The notes beneath the pieces are model-generated. The model ran no database searches. It was not told the DNA's origin and saw nothing but the letters and a program-made list of their open reading frames with translations. 64,000 nucleotides of DNA from Lujinxingia sediminis (GTDB lineage Bacteria; Myxococcota_A; Bradymonadia; Bradymonadales; Bradymonadaceae), in the NCBI RefSeq assembly GCF_004005565.1, contig NZ_SADD01000006.1, positions 216,118-280,117 of the forward strand, given 5' to 3'. A program made the translations under genes and the position numbers. Below, in pieces: positions 53,061-61,603 of the stretch (within the stretch, counting starts at the first letter, position 1; each line of letters opens with the position of its first letter).

Positions 53061-54361
53061 TGAGAGCGAAGATGCGACGCACAATCCCCTATCTTACGCC
53101 CCTGGCGCTGGCCGGTGTGCTGGCGCTGGCGGCGCCCACCACGACCACCGACTGGGTGGAGCCGGCTCGGGCTCAGAGCGACGACTACGAGGGCTGGTTC
53201 ACCTACGTGGACTACTACGTGGGCGACGACGTGCAGGCTGACGTCATCGCCGGGATGGTCCGGGACATCGACCGGGCCAGCGAGCAGGTGGAGGCGGCCT
53301 TCGGCATGCTGGAGGAGCCGGCCATCGTCGACGCCCTGGAAGCCGCCGCGGCCCGCGGAGTCGCGGTGCGCGTGGTCAGCGACAGCGAGAGCAGCTCGGT
53401 CAGCGGCATTCAGGCGCTTTTGGGCAACCCGGACATCGACACGGTGCTGGGCGATGGGCCGATCTCCTATCTGCCCGACCCCACGCTGACCACGGTTCTG
53501 GGCTATTGCGACGACCATAGCTCGGGCGATTACATCGTGTGCACCGCGGCCAGTGGCGTGCCCAGCAACAACGACAACATGGTCAATCGTCCCGACGCCT
53601 ATAACGTGATGAGTCACAGCTTCGTGGTGGTCGACACCACGACGGTGTGGAACGTCAGCGCGCCGATCAACGATGCGCAGCCCATGTGGCTGGCGTTTCG
53701 GGCGATGAGTGAAGATCTCGCGCGCAGCTTCCGCCGCGAGTTCAATCAGATGCACGGCGGGGTCTTCTCGACGACGCTCAGCGTGTACAACGGCCCGCTC
53801 AAGTCGATCACCCAGAACGTGACCCTGCGCCAGACCAACCGCGGTCAGATGCGGGTGACCTTCAACCCTCAGGAACGCCTGGTTAAGAACATCATCGACG
53901 AAGTCTACCGCGCCAAAGGCTCGGTGTGGTTGATGACCAACGACCTGCAAAACGGCGACCTGATCAACGCGCTGCGTTACAAGCGCGATGCCGGGTTCGA
54001 TGTGCGGGTGCTGGTGGGGTCGACCCAGGGTACCTCGGTCGATGCCGACCTGGACGCCATCGGGGCCGTACGCGCGCCGGCGTCGATGGGGCAGCTGCCG
54101 ACCTTTATTATCAACGACGCCGGTCGCGGCAGGGACGGGCGGAACCACCCGCGGCTGGTGCAGATGCTCAGCCATAACCTGTGGGAAGGTGCCCCCCTCA
54201 ACGTGATCAGCCGCGTGCCCAACGACCGGGTACACATCTACAAGTCGGACACCTTTGTCGACGGGGCGATGTGGGAAATCGTGGAGTTCGGCTCCGATCG
54301 CTACGACGCGGTGGAGAGCTTTGTGGACGCCTGGCAGCAGCTCTGGAGTGAGGCTCAGTGA
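53060..54361 (+). CDS. Secreted PLD-superfamily protein with degenerate active sites
   Basis: 433 aa from the ATG at 53060, one base overlap with the previous gene. Signal peptide to about 38 (ARAQS). Two PLD-like halves are visible by layout: residues 40-250 with MSHSFVVVDTT where HxKxxxxD is expected (the Lys is Phe), and 265-420 with VRVLVGSTQGT and TFIINDAGRG but no HxK. Catalysis is unlikely; binding or regulation of the intact paralogue encoded next is more plausible. Paralogy with the following gene is inferred from their shared fold, order and adjacency. Confidence 0.75.
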   Translation: MRAKMRRTIPYLTPLALAGVLALAAPTTTTDWVEPARAQSDDYEGWFTYVDYYVGDDVQADVIAGMVRDIDRASEQVEAAFGMLEEPAIVDALEAAAARGVAVRVVSDSESSSVSGIQALLGNPDIDTVLGDGPISYLPDPTLTTVLGYCDDHSSGDYIVCTAASGVPSNNDNMVNRPDAYNVMSHSFVVVDTTTVWNVSAPINDAQPMWLAFRAMSEDLARSFRREFNQMHGGVFSTTLSVYNGPLKSITQNVTLRQTNRGQMRVTFNPQERLVKNIIDEVYRAKGSVWLMTNDLQNGDLINALRYKRDAGFDVRVLVGSTQGTSVDADLDAIGAVRAPASMGQLPTFIINDAGRGRDGRNHPRLVQMLSHNLWEGAPLNVISRVPNDRVHIYKSDTFVDGAMWEIVEFGSDRYDAVESFVDAWQQLWSEAQ

Positions 54362-54408
54362 TGGAAACGACGACCAACGTTTTTGAGCAATCTGGCCGGG
54401 AGCACACG

Positions 54409-56280
54409 ATGGTGATCCGAGGTATGGCAAGCATGGCGCGAACTCTGGTGCTGGCGGCGCTCGCGCTGAGCGCCGCGGCCTGCGGCCTCAACGATCCGGG
54501 CGATCTGGACACTCTCGATACGCCCAGCGTCGAGGTCTTCTTCAACTCCCCGGGCTTTAAGCGCGGCACGGAGTTCAACCGTAAGCCCAGCGAATTCATC
54601 ACCGAGCGCATTGATGCGGCGCGCGTTTCGGTGGATGCGGCGGTGTACGGCTTTAACAAGCAGAACATCGTCGATGCGCTGGTGCGCGCCCACTACCGCG
54701 GGGTGCGTGTGCGCCTTGTGGCCGATGCTGGCGAGTACAGCCGCGGGTCCTACGGCTACGACATTATGGAGCAGCACAAGGTGCCGATTCAGACCGGCAA
54801 CCAGTTCCATATCATGCACGACAAGTTCTTCGTGGTGGACAACCGCTTTGTATTTGTAGGGACCGGGAACATCTCCAACTCCGAGTTCACCTACAACAAC
54901 AACAACTGGGTGTGGTTCGATAACGTCGCACACGCCGAACTCTACACCGCGGAGTTCGAGCAGATGTTTGACGGACGCTTCTCGGCGGCCAAGCACCCGA
55001 CCACGCTCCCCAACGTCTTCCAGATCGGGGATACCGAGGTCGAAGTACTCTTTTCGCCGCAAGATGACGCGATGGGTAAGATTCTGGAGGAACTTAAGAA
55101 CGTCGATACCTCGATTTACTTCACGATCTTTGCGTTCACCAAAGATCAGGTGGCCAGCGAGTTTATCGCCCGCCAGCGGGAGTTCGAGGCGTACAACGAG
55201 GCCAACGGGTTTGATACGCTGCCGCCGCTGGAGCGTCCCAAAGGCGTGGTGGGCGTGCTGGACCGCTCGCAGCTGCACGGTAACGGGCAGTACCACCAGG
55301 GGTATCGCCTGGCGGCCAACGGCATCCCGATGAGGCTTGACGGCAATGAGAACTCCGGGCTTCCCGGTGACTATCAGGCCGGTGGCGGGCGCCTGCACGC
55401 CAAAACGATGATCCTGGACGCCGGTACGCCCAACGCGCGGGTGATCACCGGGAGCTTCAACTGGTCTTCGGCAGCGACGATCTCCAACGACGAGATCCTG
55501 ATCATCTTGCGTGGTGAGCGCATCACCAACCAGTACCTGGAGGAGTTCTACAACATCTGGAATACCGGTAAGGACATTTCCACGGCGATGTGCACGCTGA
55601 TGAAGGATAGCGACGCGTTGACCTGCGATGATGAGGTTCGGCCCGGTGATGTGGTCTTCAGCGAGGTGCACTTCGACGGATGGAACGGGGAGCGCGATCC
55701 CTCCGACCACAACTGCGGTGGTGGAAACGATCTGGACTGCCGTCGTCGGGTGACCAACGACCAGTTTGTCGAGCTCTACAACACCACCGATAAGCCGATT
55801 AACCTCTCGATGTGGACGTTGAGTAACGGTCAGGACGTCACCATGGGCTTTACGCCCGGTACCGTCATCGATCCCGGGGAGTACTTCCTGGTGCTCGATC
55901 ACAACACGGTGCCTCTCTCCGAGCGTGATCCGCAGCGGGGTGAGCATGCGTTTACCAACCCGGACTTTGTGCTGAACACGGCCAACGATCCGCGTTTCCG
56001 CCGCCTCAACCTCAAGAGCGGCTCGATGCAGCTGCAGCTTCGCAATACGCGCCAGGTCGTCATCGATCGCGCCGGCGATGGATCTCCGGCCTATTTTGGC
56101 GGGCGAGAAGGTGATACAAACTACTCGATGGAACGCATCATCGGTGCCGACGGTAACGTGGGTGCTGGCGACGCACGCTCGAGCTGGAAGCAATGCGCGG
56201 CCGGTCAGGGCGGGGAAAACGTCAACGAGGCGTTCCGCAGCTTTATCATCGCCACCCCTGGTGAGCCCAATTCTCCGTGA
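54409..56280 (+). CDS. Surface lipoprotein: active phospholipase-D-like phosphodiesterase fused to a lamin-tail domain
   Basis: 623 aa from the ATG at 54409 (GGGAG seven bases upstream), which gives a lipoprotein signal ending in LSAAAC. Two complete HKD motifs: HIMHDKFFVVDNRFVFVGTGN (about 137-157) and LHAKTMILDAGTPN...TGSFNWSSAA (about 330-360), the catalytic pair of PLD enzymes. A C-terminal LTD follows (VVFSEVHFDGWNGERDP, QFVELYNTTDKPINLSMWTLSNGQD, PGEPNSP). Such PLDs cut phospholipids or nucleic acids outside the cell. The cluster's OB-like lipoproteins make nucleic acid slightly more likely. It ends the cluster. Confidence 0.9.
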   Translation: MVIRGMASMARTLVLAALALSAAACGLNDPGDLDTLDTPSVEVFFNSPGFKRGTEFNRKPSEFITERIDAARVSVDAAVYGFNKQNIVDALVRAHYRGVRVRLVADAGEYSRGSYGYDIMEQHKVPIQTGNQFHIMHDKFFVVDNRFVFVGTGNISNSEFTYNNNNWVWFDNVAHAELYTAEFEQMFDGRFSAAKHPTTLPNVFQIGDTEVEVLFSPQDDAMGKILEELKNVDTSIYFTIFAFTKDQVASEFIARQREFEAYNEANGFDTLPPLERPKGVVGVLDRSQLHGNGQYHQGYRLAANGIPMRLDGNENSGLPGDYQAGGGRLHAKTMILDAGTPNARVITGSFNWSSAATISNDEILIILRGERITNQYLEEFYNIWNTGKDISTAMCTLMKDSDALTCDDEVRPGDVVFSEVHFDGWNGERDPSDHNCGGGNDLDCRRRVTNDQFVELYNTTDKPINLSMWTLSNGQDVTMGFTPGTVIDPGEYFLVLDHNTVPLSERDPQRGEHAFTNPDFVLNTANDPRFRRLNLKSGSMQLQLRNTRQVVIDRAGDGSPAYFGGREGDTNYSMERIIGADGNVGAGDARSSWKQCAAGQGGENVNEAFRSFIIATPGEPNSP

Positions 56281-56360
56281 TTGTATGGGAGTGATGATGC
56301 CTGATTGGGGGGCTATCCGGCCCCCTCTCGCTACCACTGGTTGATGTGTGGAGCCCTGAA

Positions 56361-56405
56361 GAACGCCGCCCCGGGAAACATCCCCGTCGGGCGGCGTTTT
56401 TGTGT
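56361..56405 (+). terminator. Terminator of the surface cluster
   Basis: AACGCCGCCC pairs with GGGCGGCGTT around a large loop and is followed by TTT. Confidence 0.8.
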
Positions 56406-56530
56406 CCGGGGGAAGACAGGGCGGAGGAGCCGCCTTTTTTTTGAGCCTTGAGTGCAGTAGAACACAGGCCGGTGTGCCGGGCGGGCGGTCTGCGCGGGCA
56501 CCCGAGCAACCTTTTGGCGTAGGGAAGTCG

Positions 56531-59125
56531 ATGTCGTACAAGGTGTTGGCCAGGAAGTGGCGCCCCGAGCATTTTGAACAGGTCGTAGGTCAGGGCCATG
56601 TCGCCCGCACGCTCAAGAACGCCATTGAGCAGGACCGGGTGCACCATGCCTACCTATTCTGCGGGGCGCGCGGGGTGGGCAAGACGTCTACGGCGCGCAT
56701 TCTGGCCAAGGCGCTTAACTGCGAGCAGGGGCCCACGGCCACGCCCTGCTATCAGTGTGCCTCCTGTCAGGAGATCTCGAAGGGGCAGTCGGTCGACGTT
56801 TTTGAGATCGACGGGGCGTCGAACCGCGGCATCAACGAGATCCGTGAGCTGCGTGAGGGGGTGCGCTATGCCCCCAGCCGTGATCGCAACAAGATCTACA
56901 TCATCGACGAAGTGCACATGCTCACCACCGAGGCCTTCAACGCGCTGTTGAAGACCCTGGAGGAGCCGCCGGACCACGCGCGTTTTATTTTTGCGACGAC
57001 CGAGCCGCAGAAGATTCCGGTGACGATTTTGAGCCGCTGCCAGCGCTTTGACTTCAAGCGCATCGGGCAGAACGACATCGTCGAGCACCTGGAGCACCTC
57101 TGTCGGGAGGAGGGCATCGACGCGGAGCGGGCCGCTTTGCAGATCGTAGCCCGCCAGGCGGCCGGTGGGATGCGCGATGCGCTCAGTCTGCTCGATCAGA
57201 TCATCAGTTTCAGCGGCAAGAGCATCAAAGAGTCGGAGATCGCCGAGGTGCTCGGGGTGGCCAACCGCCGCCATCTCTTCGATCTTTCGGAGGCGGTGCT
57301 CACCCACGATGCCGAGCGCGCCCTGGTGGTGGTCGACGAGGTCAACCGCTACGGCTACGACATGCAGCAGTTTGCCTCGGAGCTGGTCACGCATTTTCGC
57401 GACCTGATGGTCACCTCGGTGGTCCAGGATCCCGAACTGGTGACGGAGCTGACTGAGAGCGAACTGCAGGTCGCTCGCCAGCAAATCGCCGGACAGCCTC
57501 AGGAGCTTCTGCACCGCTGCTTTAGCGTGATGGTGGAGGGCGCCCAGAAGATGCATCGCTCGCCATACCCGCGGCTGATCTTTGAGATGACACTGGTACG
57601 CCTGGCCGCGCTTGAGCCGATGGTCGGCCTGGATCTGCTTGTCGATCGCCTCGGTCTTCTCGAAGAGGCCCTCTCCGACGATATCGGCGGGGAGATCGCA
57701 TGGCCGGAGCGTCCCGCACCGCCCGTGGTGGCCGCCCGTGTTGCGTCTGCTGCACCCGTAGAAAAAAAAACTCTGAGTGAGGTCGCGCCGGCGACCGGGG
57801 GTCATGTTGAGGTGACCGGGGGTCATGTTGAGGTGACCGGGGGTCATGTTGAGGTGACCGGGGGTCATGCTGAGGTGACCGAAGGTGAGGTGACCGGGGG
57901 GCATGTTGAGGTGACCGGGGGTCATGTTGAGGTGACTGAAGGTGAGGTGACCGGGGGTCATGTTGAGGTGACCGAAGGTCAGGCGACCGAGGGTCAGGTG
58001 TCGGCGACCGAAGGTCAGGTGACCGAGGGTCATGTTGAGGTGACCGAGAGTGAGGCGACCGGGGGTCATGTCGAGGCGATCGAGGGTCATGCTGAAGTGA
58101 CCGAAGGTCATGTTGAGGTGACCGAGAGGCATGTTGAGGAGACCGAAGGTCAGGTGACCGAGGGTCATGCTGAAGTGACCGAAGGTCATGTTGAGGTGAC
58201 CGAGAGGCATGTTGAGGTGACCGAAGGTCAGGTGACCGAGGGTCATGTTGAGGTGACCGAGGGTCATGTTGAGGTGACCGAGGGTCAGGTGTCGGCGACA
58301 GAAGGTCAGGTGACCGGGGGTCATGCTCCGGCGACCGAGGGTCAGGTGACCGAAGGTCATGTCGAGGCGACCGAGGGTCATGTTGAGGTGACCGAGGGTC
58401 AGGTGACCGAAGGTCATGTCGAGGCGACCGAGGGTCATGCTGAAGTGACCGAGGGTCATGCTCCGGCGACCGAAGGTGAGGTGACCGAGGGTTATGTTGA
58501 GGTGACCGAAGGTGAGGTGACCGAGGGTCAGGTTTCGGTGACCGGGGGTCAGGTCGAGGTCGAGAGCCAGGTTGAGGTTGAGCCCGAGCCCAAACCCGAA
58601 CTCGAACTCAAGCCGGAGCACGACGTTGCAGTCGCCGCCCCTCCCAAACCGCGGATCCCCGAACGCCTCACCAAGGTTGATGTCGATGCGCTGGAGGTCC
58701 CGGACACTGCTCCGCTCAAGACGCCGGAGCAGCGCTGGAAGGCGGTCGTGGAGTTCGTGCGGCAGAGCAACGCGCCTGTGGCCGCGGCCTGTGAGTATGC
58801 CTACGTGCAGCGTTTTGATGAGGGGGAGGTTCGCCTCAACTTCACCGAGGCCTTTGCCGATATCGCCCAGGAGGACGCCCGTAAAAGGACGATCGAAGAC
58901 GCCGTGGTTCGCATCTTCGGGGAGGGCTGGCGGGTGGTGGTGGAGAAGATCGACGAGGAGGCCGCCCGCGGGGTCACCAACCTGGCTGAGGAGCGCGAGG
59001 AGGATATCCGGCGCCGCCGCGCGGAGTTGGTCGAAGAGGTGCGCACCGATCCAGTCGTCGCCGAGGCCCAGAAGCTCTTCGGCGCGGAGGATGTGCGCGT
59101 CAGCGTCAAACTTTTTGACGAGTGA
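56531..59125 (+). CDS. dnaX: DNA polymerase III tau subunit (gamma by slippage) with a 256-residue repeat insertion
   Basis: 864 aa with AGGGAAG upstream. Domain order: AAA+ with Walker A (GARGVGKTST, about 45-54), four zinc-binding Cys (64, 73, 76, 79), Walker B IIDEVHM (124-130), SRC-type arginine motif near 169, then the lid and domain III to about 370. An A9 run at codons 411-414 can give a short product of about 414-416 residues (gamma). Residues 421-676 are 40 repeat units of VTxGHVE and VTxGQ type, coded by the TGACC-NNN-GGTCA family. The normal tau-specific C-terminus (about 690-864: KTPEQRWKAVVEFVRQSN...EDVRVSVKLFDE) is intact. Thus only tau contains the repeats, between the ATPase body and its polymerase/helicase-binding tail. 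Confidence 0.95.
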   Translation: MSYKVLARKWRPEHFEQVVGQGHVARTLKNAIEQDRVHHAYLFCGARGVGKTSTARILAKALNCEQGPTATPCYQCASCQEISKGQSVDVFEIDGASNRGINEIRELREGVRYAPSRDRNKIYIIDEVHMLTTEAFNALLKTLEEPPDHARFIFATTEPQKIPVTILSRCQRFDFKRIGQNDIVEHLEHLCREEGIDAERAALQIVARQAAGGMRDALSLLDQIISFSGKSIKESEIAEVLGVANRRHLFDLSEAVLTHDAERALVVVDEVNRYGYDMQQFASELVTHFRDLMVTSVVQDPELVTELTESELQVARQQIAGQPQELLHRCFSVMVEGAQKMHRSPYPRLIFEMTLVRLAALEPMVGLDLLVDRLGLLEEALSDDIGGEIAWPERPAPPVVAARVASAAPVEKKTLSEVAPATGGHVEVTGGHVEVTGGHVEVTGGHAEVTEGEVTGGHVEVTGGHVEVTEGEVTGGHVEVTEGQATEGQVSATEGQVTEGHVEVTESEATGGHVEAIEGHAEVTEGHVEVTERHVEETEGQVTEGHAEVTEGHVEVTERHVEVTEGQVTEGHVEVTEGHVEVTEGQVSATEGQVTGGHAPATEGQVTEGHVEATEGHVEVTEGQVTEGHVEATEGHAEVTEGHAPATEGEVTEGYVEVTEGEVTEGQVSVTGGQVEVESQVEVEPEPKPELELKPEHDVAVAAPPKPRIPERLTKVDVDALEVPDTAPLKTPEQRWKAVVEFVRQSNAPVAAACEYAYVQRFDEGEVRLNFTEAFADIAQEDARKRTIEDAVVRIFGEGWRVVVEKIDEEAARGVTNLAEEREEDIRRRRAELVEEVRTDPVVAEAQKLFGAEDVRVSVKLFDE
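57762..57770 (+). other. A9 slippage site in dnaX
   Basis: Nine As in the context GTA GAA AAA AAA ACT CTG AGT GAG. One A added, or a -1 shift, reaches TGA at 57778-57780 (product about 416 aa); one A lost, or a +1 shift, reaches TGA at 57774-57776 (about 414 aa). Both alternative frames stop within 11 bases. Thermus dnaX makes gamma by transcriptional slippage on an A9 run; E. coli uses A AAA AAG ribosomal shifting. Confidence 0.8.
57791..58558 (+). repeat. Coding array of 40 repeat units in dnaX
   Basis: 28 heptapeptide units (21 bp) and 12 pentapeptide units (15 bp) sum to 256 residues, exactly the 768 bp. The DNA core is GTGACCG(A/G)(A/G)GGTCA; typical units are VTGGHVE, VTEGHVE, VTEGQ, VTERHVE. 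Units vary by single bases (alanine at GCG, GGG/GAG/GAA), so the array is old and edited rather than a recent slippage artefact. All unit lengths are multiples of three. Confidence 0.95.
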
Positions 59126-59164
59126 GGCGTTCGGCCCGGCGAGTGTCGGGCCACGTGTTCGGGG

Positions 59165-59728
59165 TTAGAAGGTCACGCTCAGGCTCAAACCCCAGGTGCG
59201 CGGGGCGCCCGGGGCGAGGGCGGAGGCGCGGTCGAGCTGCAGGCTCTGCTGGAGCTGAAGGTTGTAGCGGCGCACGCCCTGGTAGCTGGTGATGAGCCCG
59301 CCGCCGTAGGCCAGGCCCGCCACCCCGGCGCCCAGCCCCACCAGATCGTTTCGCGAGAGGCTTAAGCCGTAGGCCAGAAAGATGCCCGCGAAGACCGTCA
59401 GCGACATCGCCACGGTGCCCAGCATGTACTGCTCGACGTAGAAGTTCCCCAGTCCGGGAAGCAGAAGTGTGTAGAGGGCGGCGCGGATGTGGCTTAAGCG
59501 CCCCTGCTCATAGATGCGCTGGCGGTGGTTGGCGTCGAAGAAGGTCGACCTGGGGGGGGCGACGCGTTCTGCGGTGGTGTCTTGTCCTGCGTTGGCCTCG
59601 TGTTCGACCGTGGCCTCGTGCTCCGCGGGGGGGGCATCGGGGGCAGGCGCCTCTTGCGTCTGAGCGTTGACGATGCCTCCCAGACTCATCATGAGAAAAA
59701 AGCCAAATGCGGCGATGTGTCGGAGCAT
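59165..59728 (-). CDS. Predicted membrane protein with Pro/Glu/Ala-rich exported segment
   Basis: 187 aa from the ATG at 59728 (AGGA eight bases upstream; 59737 is an alternative). Signal peptide (MLRHIAAFGFFLMMSLGGIVNAQ). A 40-residue acidic linker is followed by a membrane domain: LLLPGLGNFYVEQYMLGTVAM and later FAGIFLAYGLSL, LVGLGAGVAGLAYGGG. The P-G-L-G-N/Q-x-Y phrase is the DUF5683-like mark of small membrane proteins. Function unknown. It is divergent from the flippase gene. Confidence 0.7.
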   Translation of the reverse strand: MLRHIAAFGFFLMMSLGGIVNAQTQEAPAPDAPPAEHEATVEHEANAGQDTTAERVAPPRSTFFDANHRQRIYEQGRLSHIRAALYTLLLPGLGNFYVEQYMLGTVAMSLTVFAGIFLAYGLSLSRNDLVGLGAGVAGLAYGGGLITSYQGVRRYNLQLQQSLQLDRASALAPGAPRTWGLSLSVTF

Positions 59729-59839
59729 AGCAGACATCCTGGGGTGGGGCTTCGATGTGAAGGGTGAGCCAGCATTGTTGACACGAGCCGGTTTTATGCC
59801 ACAACCGCACCTGTCGATCGACTGAAGATACGAGGCGAG

Positions 59840-61603
59840 ATGAGCGCGCAAGAGAGAGACGCCGAGAAGGCGCGGCCCATGGACGAGGCGTCGGTCAAAC
59901 AGGCTGGCCGTGGGTTTTTGATCATTACCGCAGCCAAGGTCTGGTTTCTGGTGACCAGCGCGGTGATTCAGCTGGGGCTTCCCATCATGCTGGGAAGCGC
60001 CGAGGCTTTTGGGGTCTTTAAAATCATCACCGAGTCCATCGGGCTCATTAATATGGTGATGATCACGGGCACGCTCAACGCGGTCAGTAAGCTGGTCAGC
60101 GAGCAGCCCGATCAGGCCGGCCGCCTGGTCAACATGGCCGTGCGCATGCAGCTGATGTTGGGTGTGCCGGTGGCCGCGCTCTACGCGCTGGGTTCGCCCT
60201 GGATCGCTGCGAGCTTCAACGACATGACCCTCGTGCCGCTCTTGCGGCTCTCAGCGCTGATCATCTTCTTCTATGCGTTCTACGCGATCTTTGTGGGCTA
60301 CTTTAACGGGCTCAAGGAGTTCGCGCGTCAGGCCAGCCTGGATTTCGGGTTCTCCACCTTAAAGATGCTCGGGATTGTCGGACTCGTGCTGCTGGGCTTC
60401 GGGGTGGGCGGGGCGGTGGCGGGCTTTGTGGGCGCGGCGGGCATCATCTGCACCATCGCCGGGGTGTGGCTGTTTCGGCGAGAGCGGGTGCGGCGTGCCG
60501 CCGGGGTGGGCCAGGGAGGGCTCGATAAGGCGCAGACGCGCCAGGCCTTTAAACGCCTGCTCAACTACCTCGTGCTCATCATGCTCTACACCTTCGCGCT
60601 TAACGGGCTGATGCGTGCGGACTTCTTTGTGCTCAAGGCCATTGCCTCCGGGGTGCCCGAGCACTTAAGCGGCATGGAGTCGCTCTTCTCGCTGATGAGC
60701 AACAAGTTCGCCGGCTTCTACGGGGCGGTGCTCAACGTGGCGCGCATTCCCTACCAGGGCGTGATCGCGGTGACTTTCGTGATCTTCCCGATGATCAGCC
60801 AGTCGACCTTCAGTGATGATACGGACCAGACGCGGGCCTATGTGCGCAGCACGCTGCGCTACTGTTCGATGCTGATCGCGGCGGTGGCGATGGTGCTGGC
60901 CTTTAACGCCGACTCGATCATCGGGGCGCTCTACTCCTCGGATTATCAGGCGGCGTCGGTGGCGCTCTCCATCTTGAGCGTGTCGATCATCTTCTTTGCG
61001 CTCTTTTATGTGGCCACGACGATGATCATCGGGTCGGGGCATCCGCTGGCGGCGGTGGTGATCATGGGGGCCTCGCTGGGGTTGAGCGCGGTACTCAACT
61101 ACGTGTTTCTGACCCGCACCCACGCCGAGGCGATGGCCGGGCTTGTGCCCGTGGCGCCGGTCAGCCCCACAGGTGACGCGTTGAGTGTGGTGGCCCAGGC
61201 CCAGGCCCATGCCGAGGCCTCGGCGAATTTTGCGGCACCCTTTCTTCTGCAGGCCACCGACTACATGCAGTCGGCGGCCATCGCCACCACCATCGCCATG
61301 GTGCTGGGCTGTCTGCTCAGCGTGGGATGGCTGTGGCGTGCCTTCGGCGCGGCGCCCCCCTGGGCGACCCTGGGTCGCTTGTTGCTGGCCGCCGGCGTGC
61401 TCTGGGGCATCGATATGGCCGTGCCCCTGGGGGTGGAGCTTGTGGCCTCCCAGGGCAAAATTGTGTACCTCGCGATGGTCGTCGCTAAGATGGCCTCGAT
61501 GGGGGTGGCGCTGCTGGCCACGCTCTTCTTAACCCGTGAGTTCACCGCGACCGACATGGCTCGCCTCAAGGCGGTGATCAGCAAGAAGACGAGGAAGGCA
61601 TGA
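59840..61603 (+). CDS. MOP-superfamily lipid-linked polysaccharide flippase
   Basis: 587 aa with 12-14 hydrophobic helices spread evenly (for example IITAAKVWFLVTSAVIQLGL, LIIFFYAFYAIFVGYF, ISFVIFPMI-like VTFVIFPMISQ, LLAAGVLWGIDM). The layout, with a first helix carrying the G-F-L-I-I-T-A-A-K pattern and the central LMSNKFAGFYGAV/FPMIS, fits the Wzx/MurJ (oligosaccharide flippase) family. It should move an undecaprenyl-linked sugar across the inner membrane. A 50-residue insertion rich in Ala (about 430-465) is unusual. The next gene overlaps it by 4 bp. No glycosyltransferase gene is adjacent. Confidence 0.85.
   Translation: MSAQERDAEKARPMDEASVKQAGRGFLIITAAKVWFLVTSAVIQLGLPIMLGSAEAFGVFKIITESIGLINMVMITGTLNAVSKLVSEQPDQAGRLVNMAVRMQLMLGVPVAALYALGSPWIAASFNDMTLVPLLRLSALIIFFYAFYAIFVGYFNGLKEFARQASLDFGFSTLKMLGIVGLVLLGFGVGGAVAGFVGAAGIICTIAGVWLFRRERVRRAAGVGQGGLDKAQTRQAFKRLLNYLVLIMLYTFALNGLMRADFFVLKAIASGVPEHLSGMESLFSLMSNKFAGFYGAVLNVARIPYQGVIAVTFVIFPMISQSTFSDDTDQTRAYVRSTLRYCSMLIAAVAMVLAFNADSIIGALYSSDYQAASVALSILSVSIIFFALFYVATTMIIGSGHPLAAVVIMGASLGLSAVLNYVFLTRTHAEAMAGLVPVAPVSPTGDALSVVAQAQAHAEASANFAAPFLLQATDYMQSAAIATTIAMVLGCLLSVGWLWRAFGAAPPWATLGRLLLAAGVLWGIDMAVPLGVELVASQGKIVYLAMVVAKMASMGVALLATLFLTREFTATDMARLKAVISKKTRKA

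Noticed and set aside
54355..56541. A 728-codon minus-strand frame opposite the PLD gene
   Set aside because: Antisense of an intact HKD protein. No start signal and no recognised domain.
57791..58558. The dnaX array as an assembly or sequencing error
   Set aside because: The units differ from each other by many single bases, all lengths are multiples of three, and the frame is open throughout to a conserved C-terminus. An artefact would not keep this.
56654..58621. A 655-codon minus-strand frame across dnaX with repeats such as GHLNMTLGHLTF
   Set aside because: It is the antisense reading of the dnaX repeat array and ATPase domain. It has no ribosome site or family match.
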